Part shown: one piece after another, positions 55,048 to 64,000 of the stretch
How the letters are laid out: every line of letters begins with the position of its first letter
How positions within the stretch are numbered: position 1 is the stretch's first letter
NCBI GenBank assembly: GCA_023213395.1
Contig: CM041465.1
Coordinates: 22,878,001-22,942,000 of the forward strand
DNA: 64,000 nucleotides
Origin: Cycas panzhihuaensis
Taxonomy: Eukaryota; Cycadophyta
Direction: 5' to 3'
The notes under the pieces: generated by a model
Told to the model about the DNA's origin: nothing
Database searches by the model: none
The model's input: only the letters and a program-made list of their open reading frames with translations
Position numbers and translations under genes: made by a program

Positions 55048-58000
55048 ATGCAACGCTTCTCACGTCGCCTACATGGTTTACCTCTATTGTTAGAAGACCC
55101 TGCATATCATCCTCTTTCATCACGGGATTCTGATTCGACAATGGAAGAATACCCTTCAGATTGGGCTTATCACGCCTTTGCTTTAGGAGCTCATGAGTTC
55201 CCCACATCCATTCCAGGGTCCACCCAAGAGGGTGACGATCCTATTTACTACCTGGGTGATCAACATCACCCACTTGATGCCCACCTCTCTACTCATGTAG
55301 TAGAGGGTCTGTCTCCTCTCGAGATTCGCCACCCAGTTAGTGATTCTTATGAGGAGCACCTTGAGGGGTCTACTTCATATGAAGTCCTGTCTACCTCTTA
55401 CGATCATGTAGATACCCCTCCTACCGACATGGTTAAAGCCCTTAACAAGTGCTTTCATGTTGCTTATCTTCAATCATGTCCTAGATGGTTTGAAGATGTC
55501 TTACGTGGTGGGGCATCTTCCTCATCTGCACTTATCCCACTGTCTTCATCCACATCTACACCTCCCACAACAAGTAACCCTTTTGTTCCTATACATTCAT
55601 CCCGCTCTATCTCTACGTCTACCTTAGGGACGTCTATTACACCTTCTATTCCTCATCATGGTCCTAGCTCTTCAGGACCCCCTCGTGGTATGTCTTTCTC
55701 CCAGCTTGGGATTAGCATACCTTTTCCTAGTTAAGATAATATGCCACTTCCTAACGTGGTGCATGCATTTCCTAGTAGGCCTAAAGGTCCTACTAATACT
55801 ACTACTACTAGTCACGTGGGATCCGCTCCTATGTATACTCAAAACTAACCTAATGGTCCTTCTCTTTACGTACCCCGAGGTTATACTTCCCAACCTTGGG
55901 GACATGGTAAAGGGAACCATATTCCAACTTACGGGGTGGATCCGTTACATCCATATGGGGTTGCGCCACCCATAGGTGGCCCATATGGACAAAACCCAGT
56001 TCCACACCCTTCCTTTCCTCCATCCTGCATAGCTCCTCATGCCGCTCCTTTACAAGGAAACCCAACTTCCTTCCAAAGCACATATCCTCAAGTCCCTTTC
56101 CAGCAAGGGGTATTTCCTTAAGGAAGGATGGGCCTACCACCCCCATCCATTCCTTACCAATTACCTCCTACATTATTTGTCGATCCTATGACCTAGGCAA
56201 GGGCATGTCCCTTGATGGATTATAGATCAACACCATTATCTATTGAGGCATTAAGAACCAATTTGTCGCCTCATCCCCCCAAAGTTCCTAAGCTTGATGG
56301 AACTTCATCATAGGATCCAACAGGGTATGTCTGTAGTTTCTCTATGGTGTGCATCGATTACTGGGCCTATAATCACATACTAATGAAATTATTTCCACAA
56401 TCCCTACAAGGCGATGCCCTTAAATAGTTTTATCGCCTTCTTGCCTATTCCATTTTCTTGTTCCAGCAACTTGTGGACGAGTTCATCAACTATTTTGATG
56501 TGGCTCGTCCATTCGAAAGTGGAATGAAATCCCTTCTTTCGCTCAAACAAGGTTATGATGAAATGAATCGTGACTTTGTGCGATGATTTCATGACCTCCT
56601 CCATTCCACTAAGGCTACTTTGCCTGAGGAATTGAAGAGGGACCTCTTTGTTAATGCACTTCACCCCGAAGTCCATGTGGAAGTCCTTAAGATGGGGGCA
56701 ACGACATGCGATTCTGCCATTGCTAAGTGCTTAGTGCTTGAGGCTATTGAGATCCAAGCTAGACTCAAGAAGCCTCTCAATCCCTCACAACATTGTGAGG
56801 TACCACCCCAAACTAAAGAAACCAAACCACAACAATCCATTAGGTCCCCTTCTCATCTGACTGAGAAGACCCTAGATCTACTCACTTCTAGTATACGTTC
56901 ATTCGAACGTACGATGAAGGAACTTAAACTGCAAGCTCCTTCATCACCTACTTCTAACAAATAAATCCAACAAGCTACTCAAGCTCCTCTCCCTAAGGGT
57001 GGTAATACCCAGTCCTCTCAAGCGGGGAAGCCAGATTCCTCACTTGAGAAGAAATGGTATTCCATTCATGGGGAGTGCTTCCATGACAACTTACGTTGTT
57101 GGGCTCATCATCCTAAGGATGCCCCACAATGTGACTCATCTTCTAAATGGGCCTCAAGGCCCAACCTAGACCAACCAGTCCACAAGGATTCATTTCCTAA
57201 GCATGGGGAACATGATCGTAATGCTCAACCTAAAAACGATCAGAACCGGGGAAGATCCCTGAATTCCCGTCCTTCCCACGATAAGGGGAAGGGTGCTCGA
57301 GATTCATCTTCTTATTTGCATTCCCCTAACTGACATACTCCCTCACTTTCATGGTCCTAGAATAAGGGAAAGAAGGTAATCCAAATGCTTGAGGCCACCC
57401 CCTTATATGCCCCTACTCAGTCTCAAGCCACTAAAGAGGCAGCTGACACCTCTTCCTCTCTTCCACACTCTAATCCTCTTCCAGAAATGTCCCTTTCGGA
57501 TGTCCCGTTACTTCCCAAGACTATTCTTGTTTATCCAAGTCGCTACGATTTTAGAAGAGCTCTTCCTCAATTCACAGTGAAGGGGAAGACCTTTTTTATC
57601 ATCGATGAGCTTTGTACCATGGCCGTCGGGATGTCCATCATGGATGTCTTGAGAAGTTGTCCCAAACAACGAACTCTCCTTTTGGAAGCTTTAGGGGTGA
57701 GTGACACACTCATTCACACTTTGGGTATTACCCAAAGCCATGAGCTTGTCATTTCATTTGATCCTAAAGATCTTCCCCCTACTTGTGAAAGGGAATGCTA
57801 ATGGAATTTCCCTTTCACCATCACTATTGACACACCAGACTATACCCTGTGGAGGACCATCGTTGACAACGATTCTTCTATTAATGCCATGCCCTTGTAC
57901 GTTATGCAAGAGCTAGGAATTTCTACTTTGGAACCTGTTCCATGGTGATGCTAAGGCTACGACGGTAGCGAAAAGACTCCATTGGGATCCATCTCAATCC

Positions 58001-61000
58001 CACTCACTCTCAAGGGCAAGACTGTCCTTGCCGACATTATAGTCCTTGATGTCGACATCAACTATAATCTTCTCTTGGGTCGACCATAGCTCGATCAGAT
58101 GGGAGTCATGTGTTCGACCCGCTGGAGGCAACTTAAGTTTGTCCACGATGGATGAATGAGGATTGTTTCCCGTGAACACCCACCTATCAAAAAAACTCAT
58201 CCTACTAACCAAGTGAGCCATGATCATATGAAGGGAGATAAAGGCCCTTCTACTCATGCTTCGACTTGCTCCATCGGTATACCTGATTCATTCCATCTTG
58301 AAGAAGATCCTGCATCTTCTTCCTCTAGCCTTACTCGCTTTGCTGCTATTGTTATTGGGAGCTACAGGTACCTCACCTTGTTTAGTGACAATGAGTCCCA
58401 TGGTGAGGATGAGGACTTTCCTCACCCTGTCTCCTTTCTCCATACTAGTAGGAGACACCCTTCATGTTATGGGTCCCAACCTAAAACTCCTCTTATTGGA
58501 GAGACTAGTCATTCCTTTGTGTCACATGTCATTGCACGTATTGATCTACAACTCATTAATTCTCCCTCTCCATCAGCCCCCGTAGGTGATGGTTTTGAGG
58601 AACTTCCTTTTACTCCTTCTGAGGAGCCCATTCCTAACTCTCTCTTAGAGTCTTCTGAGGAGGTTAGACAGCCTGATGACCACCATGATCCTATTACTCC
58701 CACTTCCTCCAACACTTCATCTATTCAAAGTAAGGTCATCCATGGGGTGGATTACTTCAAAGATGATGAAGCCTTACTTGAGCACTTAGCGGGCTCTGCG
58801 CCCAACTTTCCTTCTGGTCACCATAGGCTTGGCCACCAGAAGGTCCTAGCAATCGGGTCTATACTTGCTGACCCAATTCCATCCTATATTCCATCTCTTC
58901 CTGTTGACCTTTCCCCTCTCCATTTTGAGGAGGGGAATGCCATATGCAGTGGGACAACCCAGGATATAGTCTAAACCCTGGGCATGGTCATTAAGGTGGG
59001 GGCGGAATGCTCTCTTGATGAGGTAAGGGAATAATTAGTTTTATTCCAGGAGTTTCAGGATGTCTTTGCATGGGATTATTCTGACATGAAGGGAATCAAC
59101 CCTTCCATTGTCATCCATAATCTCACTACCATTCCTGGCACCCAACCCGTGTGCTAGAAGCAGCATCCTCTCCATCCTAAACTCTTAGCCGCTGTCAAAA
59201 TGGAGGTTGAGAAACTTTTGGATGTTGGACTTATCACTTCTATCGACTACCCTAAATGGGTGTCCAATATCGTTCTTGTTACTAAAAAGAATGGGACCAT
59301 CTAGATATGCATTGATTTCTGTGATATCAACAACGTGTGTCCTAAGGACAACTTTCCACTCCCTTTTATCGATCAAATCATTGATCGAAATGTCAAGTTT
59401 GAAGTCATGTCCTTGATGGACGACTTCTCTGACTATAACTAGATTCAAATCTCTCCTAAAGACCACCACAAGATGGTCTTCACCACCCTGTGGGGTACCT
59501 TTACCTACAAGGCAATGCCCTTTAGCCTCAAAAATGCAAGTGCTACTTACCAAAGGGTGATGCATTTTATCTTCCATGACCTCATCGACAACACGTTGGA
59601 GGTCTTTATGGATGACATGATGGGTCTTTCACGTGTCAGGGCCCATCATCCCTTGGACTTGCAGGCTATCTTCACGTGGTGCTGTAAGTACCATGTAAGA
59701 CTAAACCCACTTAAATGTATGTTTGCTATTACTTTGGGCAAACTCCTTGGGTTCCTTGTGTCAAAACAAGGAATTCAGATCGACCCTGATAAAGTAAAGG
59801 CAATCCTTGATATGCCGCCTCCTAGAACCCAGTGACAGATCAAGTCATTTCTAGGTAGGCTTGGTTTCCTCAGGCGCTTCTTGGCAGACTTCGCTGTGAG
59901 TGCTAAACCCTTGACTAACCTATTGAAGAAGGGAGCTCTATTTGTTTGGTCTGATAAGGCCTAACAAGCCTTCAAAGGACTTAAGGAAGCCCTTGCTTTT
60001 GCTCCTACATTGGTACCCCCTTGTTTCGATAGGCCCTTCATTCTCTACACCTTGACAACCGATGAGTCTTTAGATGCCATGTTGGCCCAAAAGGATAATT
60101 CAGGAGTCGAGAGAGCCATTTACTTTATTAGTCACATCCTTGTAGTTACTAAACTCAACTACTCCCCAGCCGAGAAGGAATGTTTCTCATTGGTTCACGC
60201 AACCAAGAAGTTTAGATACTACTTGCTTGGTAATACTACTAAGGTAATTGTCTAGTCTGATCCCTTATAATATCTACTTACTTGTTCAGACTTGGTGGGT
60301 AGGGCTGGCCATTGGGCCGTCGTGCTGCAGGAGTTTGATCTTCATATCGTTAATAGGAAATCAAAGAAAGGGATGGTAGTGGCCGAGCAACTCACAGATG
60401 CCCCTATCCCTAACTTGCTCGATGTCCCTATTGACAATTCTCTTCCTGATGAGTCTATCTTGATCATTCAGGGCATTCCGCCCCATCCACTCGTTGATAG
60501 TGAGTGGTATGGTGACATTATGAAGTACCTCACACAGCAGCAGTACCACCCTGAAGTCAGTAATAAGGTTATATCTTGTATCCAGACTTCTGCTAGGCAA
60601 TACTTCCTCATAGACGAAGTATTGTACAAGAGGTCTTTTGATGGGATCCTCCTCCACTGCGTCACTCCTAAAGAAGCAGACCAAATACTCTGCGAATGCC
60701 ACCATGGCATTTGTGAGGGCCACTTTGGGGGCCAATCCATGGCCCAAAGGATCCTTCGTATGGGCTACTATTGGCCGTCCCTCTTCAAGGATGCCCATGG
60801 CTTTGCCTTAAGGTGTCAACGATGTCAGGAACACGCTAACATCTCCCATGTACCTTCTGAGGCCCTGCATCCTATCATATCTCCATGGCCTTTCGCTCAG
60901 TGGGGTCTAGACCTCATTGGGGCTATATCCCTACCTTCTTTGTCACAGCACAAGTTTATCTTGATTGCTACGAAATACTTTACTAAATGGGCAGAAGCCA

Positions 61001-61749
61001 TCCCTCTAATTACTACCCCTGGTAAGATGATAGCTACTTTTATTTATTAGCACATCATTTGCCACTTCAGGATTCCTGATGCCTTGATTACTGACAACGG
61101 GACCCCTTTTTATAATAAGGAGATGGATGAGCTTTGTGAGAAACTTAAAATCTCTCACAAAATTTCCTCCCCTTATTACCCCCAGGCAAATGGTAAAGTT
61201 GAGCCGTTCAACAAGACTCTTATTAACATCTTAAAGAAAATTGTCACCCAGTCTCAAAGAGACTGGCACCTTCAGCTCCCTTCCGCCCTGTGGGCTTACC
61301 GTACCTCTGTCTATGCTGCTATGGGAATGAGTCCATTCTCCCTAGTTTACGAGACTGAGGCAGTACTTCCATTGGAAGTGGATATTCCCTCTTTACGAGT
61401 TTCTCTTTAGGGTCTCATCGATGAGGAGTCGATCCGTCAGGCTTGCCTCTTAGACCTCAAGGCCTTGGATGAGAGATATTTAGCCGCTTATCAGGCCAAC
61501 CTTGCTTCTAAATCTTGCTCATAAAGGACCTACGATAAACACCTTCATTCTCATCCTTTGTTTCCCAGGGGCCACGTCCTCAAATTAGAATATCTCCATG
61601 TCCGCTTGACTAAATTCAGACCCAAATGGGTTGGCCCCTTCATCGTTCTCAAGAGCCTTGATAACGGTGCCTATAAGATCGCCACCTTAGAGGCCCTTGA
61701 GTTTGAGAAAGTCATTAACGAGAAATTCCTTAACAAATTCTACTCATGA
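55048..61749 (+). pseudogene. Element E gag-pol polyprotein, single frame with nonsense mutations
   Basis: One frame from ATG 55048 to TGA 61749 (2,234 codons) with no frameshift but 27 in-frame stops. Domain order: proline-rich gag N-terminus. Gag core, 56200-56800 (LFVNALHPEVHVEVLK). Zinc-knuckle-like YSIHGECFHDNLRC, near 57050. Protease, VDNDSSINAMP near 57865, with catalytic DNG changed to DND. Reverse transcriptase, 59185-59830, with FMDD near 59608. First RNase H, 60010-60270 (TDESLDAML, AEKECFSLVHATKKF). Integrase zinc finger, HHCC, 60655-60830. Integrase core: Asp at 60910 (WGLDLIG), Asp at 61093 (LITDNGTPF) and Glu at 61201, giving the 35-residue D-E spacing. C-terminal domain, 61558-61749 (FRPKWVGPFIVLKSLDNGAY). 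Integrase and connection sequences place it in the Tat group. Confidence 0.92.
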
Positions 61750-61792
61750 CTTTGTCATCACCTTATTCATGCTCCAAAATGAGCCTAAAGTA

Positions 61793-61850
61793 CCATCTTA
61801 GGTTTGTTCCTATTCCTCATGGCCATGGGTGGAATGACGACTTAGGATGG
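61793..61850 (+). repeat. Single hairpin after pol, element E
   Basis: The arms CCATCTTAGGTTTGTTCCTATTCC and GGAATGACGACTTAGGATGG begin 44 bases after the pol stop. Outer CCATC/GATGG, inner CTTAGG/CTTAGG-type and ATTCC/GGAAT blocks can pair. Confidence 0.65.
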
Positions 61851-62311
61851 CTCTTTTGTTTCCTTCTGGTTCCTCCTGCGGAACCCTTGTTCCCATTCTC
61901 CTTGGGACCCTATCCTCCTATTTGGGCATCCCCCAGTTAGGATGACACTCTGGAGTATCGTCACTCCTATCTTGTTCAGTATTTCCTTTGTATATCCCGC
62001 TATGCTCCTGTGTGGATGTGCGTGTTGCCTTGTTTTCCTAACCCTGTATACGTCTATCGCCTCTACTCATGGTGATCATGTGTGCTCCTGTTAGGAACAT
62101 GGTCCTGCATGAAAGGAAATACATACAACTTAAACAAATGTCATAACACAAAACTCATAACAATAATCAGCTCAAAGTGTAATTATATATATCCTTGTGC
62201 ATCTATGCACCCTCATACACATACATAAACATGTAAACAAAACATACATATCATCCATCACACATTATGATACACATCATCATATGCCAAAATGGGGTAT
62301 CAATCACCCCA
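61851..62311 (+). other. E: region between hairpin and solo LTR insertion
   Basis: No gene. It aligns inverted with C 29475 down to about 28975. The CACCCCATCTAT at its end is where C has CACCCCATCTATATATAC on the minus strand, which locates the insertion site. Confidence 0.6.
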
Positions 62312-62316
62312 TCTAT
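62312..62316 (+). repeat. Target-site duplication of solo LTR, left
   Basis: TCTAT, identical to 63371-63375. Confidence 0.75.
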
Positions 62317-63370
62317 TGATCCCAAAAGAGCTTAGTTGGTGAAGAAATCAATTATCAACCTTTCCTCCTTGAGATCTTGGGAGTTAGTGTAGAAAACTCA
62401 ATAACATCAAAACAACAATGAGCCCATGAAAGGAAAATTCTACACCAAATCAATTATTCTTGACATTGATCCAAAAGTATGAGGAGTAATACTTTTATTA
62501 AACCATGAAAATCTCCATTTAATGGTGGAGAAATCAACTAGCAAAAGAATGGTAAAATTACAAGGAATAAATGTTACAATTATACCATAAGGGGGACTCA
62601 AACCCTTCAAATGCTTCTCCAAGGATGCTTCCCAAGTCAAGTCTCCAAGAACCACCTCTCCAACCTGTAGAAGGGCTCAATTTATAGAAAGAAACCTGAA
62701 TTGCATGTTTAACAAGTGGCAATCATGCAAGTATAATCACTAACCACCAGAATGCATGTTGTCCAAGTGGCCTTCATATAATTCTTAACAAGTTGTAGCT
62801 TGTAACAGATCTTAACATACTCCAATTTAGCTCAAATTTGGTACACATATAGGAACGCATGTCCCCTCAGTGTCCTCAAATTTTCAGCTCATTTGGATGT
62901 CATTTGACTACATTTTTATTCATTTAATAATAATATGTATTTGCTGTTTTTCTACTGTCCAAGTGGTGTTCATGCAATTCTTAAACGTTTTAGCTTATAA
63001 CTAACCTTAAAGGACTCCAATTCAGTTCAAATTTGGTACACATATAGGAACGCATGTGTCCTCCGCTTCCTCAAAATTTTAGCTCATTTGGATGTCATTT
63101 GGCCATGTTTCTATTCATATAATTATAATATATATTTTCTATTTTTTTCTGCTAGCTGTGGGATTAATTTTTATGCAAAGACAAGGCTTGAACTCTAATC
63201 AAATGATATTTTCTGAACCCCACCTTTTGTACACATCTAGTGGGATGTGTCTTATCCCTTTAAACAAAATTTCATAGAATTTTGATACCATTTGGCCATA
63301 TCTCTGTTAGTTATGCCAATGCCTAGCATTTTCTGCATCCTGTAAACATATGGTAGATCCTCCTGGATCA
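62317..63370 (-). repeat. Solo LTR of an unrelated retrotransposon, 1,054 bases
   Basis: Begins TGATCC and ends GGATCA, perfect short inverted ends of the TG...CA type, flanked by TCTAT on both sides. C and D lack it at the homologous site. CTATAAATT on the minus strand (about 62690-62698) is a plausible TATA box, so the LTR probably reads leftward. It contains an internal direct repeat: TACACATATAGGAACGCATG at 62841 and again near 63036, each followed by a similar 80-base stretch. No internal region remains, so LTR-LTR recombination is likely. Confidence 0.78.
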
Positions 63371-63375
63371 TCTAT
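63371..63375 (+). repeat. Target-site duplication of solo LTR, right
   Basis: TCTAT, followed by ATATATTAAAAACC that continues element E. Confidence 0.75.
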
Positions 63376-64000
63376 ATATATTAAAAACCATGTGTTATAT
63401 CATACAAATAGTATAGTACATCATCTATGGGAAGCCAGTGTCCTTGCAGGGGGGTACAATCATGTAACTATATATGGTGGCCCCCTGGAGGCCCATGATT
63501 TCCCCTGTCTAAAATAAAACAGATACACTACCCTACTGCTACCCTGCCCCTGGGGCATCATCTCTTGGTCGATGCAATCCCTCTCCTAGGGACCACATCC
63601 CTCTGAGACTCTCCTCAGTCTTCGCGAGCTCCCTGCCTCGCTCCCCTCATCCTGTGGCCTCCTCGGGATCATCGCCATAGTGTGGGTCTGTGTCCTGCTC
63701 CGCGCTGACCTTAATGCCATGTCCTCTATTAGTCGATCGTATCAGGCTTGGATATAATCTCACTTCATCTCTATAAGATGAAGCCTCTCCTCCATCCCCC
63801 AGAGTGGCTCCTCCATCACTGATATCCAGATATGGCTCTCCATATCCCCTCAGGCTCCTCCCCGAGCCTCTAGCGCCTGCACTTGACTCTGTAAAGCATC
63901 CCTCTCAGATTTGATGGTGTCCATCTCTGCCTGCTGTCATCCCACATGTACATTGTGCTCTTGGGACTCTGCAACCCATATATCTCTTACCCTTATCAAT
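63376..64000 (-). pseudogene. Antisense gene of element E, C-terminal exon and 3' flank (partial)
   Basis: On the minus strand, 64000 down to about 63500 aligns with C's exon at 28320-28810: the block TATGGGTTGCAGAGTCCCAAGAGCAC matches C's TATGTGGGCTGTAGAGTCCC. The translation includes LQSQVQALEA, MEERLHLIEMK and RRPQDEGSEAGSSRRLRR with occasional stops, a Glu/Gln/Arg-rich, coiled-coil-like stretch. The 63420-63500 part carries the CCTTGCAGGGGGGTACAATC block also seen inverted at C 28875-28900. The PMD exon lies beyond the window. Confidence 0.55.

Larger units (their letters stand above)
42386..64000 (+). mobile_element. Element E: Tat-type LTR retrotransposon, right end outside window
   Basis: Plus-strand relative of C, with 5' LTR, primer site, gag-pol and hairpin, then the antisense PMD gene on the minus strand running off the window. 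It is inserted in D's pol. Its 5' LTR is split by element B (44413-54177) and its 3' region by a solo LTR (62317-63370). Its aRNH and 3' LTR are not visible. It holds the best-preserved gag-pol of the window. Confidence 0.85.

Noticed and set aside
1-64000. CRISPR arrays, operons or bacterial-type regulatory sites
   Set aside because: The tandem repeats have no unique spacers, and the coding content is entirely plant LTR retrotransposon.

Overview
The whole window is repeat DNA from a large-genome land plant. I find no host gene, no rRNA or tRNA gene and no CRISPR. Almost every base belongs to nested LTR retrotransposons of one Ty3/gypsy family. I place the family in the Tat/Ogre group from the integrase sequence, an extra archaeal-type RNase H, and an antisense reading frame with a plant mobile domain (PMD). 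The species cannot be named from this sequence.

Layout. (1) 1-813: the 3' end of an unrelated, probably Ty1/copia, element with a 57-bp tandem repeat and a short LTR. (2) 814-2413 and 13402 to about 13880: an old plus-strand LTR (element F), split by element A. (3) 2414-13401: element A, minus strand, an internally deleted gag-protease element with 2.6-kb LTRs. (4) 13881-15966: decayed, mostly unresolved repeat sequence. (5) 15967-22072 and 38876-42385: element D, minus strand, the oldest copy; its gag end lies beyond the right edge. (6) 22073-38875: element C, minus strand and full length, inserted in D's antisense gene. (7) 42386-64000: element E, plus strand, inserted in D's pol and running off the window. 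(8) 44413-54177: element B, minus strand, another gag-protease deletion derivative, inserted in E's 5' LTR with a perfect 5-bp target duplication. (9) 62317-63370: an unrelated solo LTR inside E.

Putting copies C, D and E together, the complete family plan is: LTR (about 2.7-2.8 kb), primer site, one gag-protease-RT-RNaseH-integrase frame (about 2,230 codons), a conserved hairpin just after the pol stop, an ANTISENSE PMD gene with its own TATA box and introns, a sense 138-141 codon archaeal-type RNase H frame, a polypurine tract and the 3' LTR. Elements A and B have lost RT, integrase and the antisense gene. In exchange they carry a basic arginine/serine-rich tail joined to protease, and two or three tandem copies of the hairpin. 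All coding copies are broken by stops or frameshifts. Most stops I could compare with another copy fit C-to-T (or G-to-A) transitions, as expected for methylated, silenced repeats.
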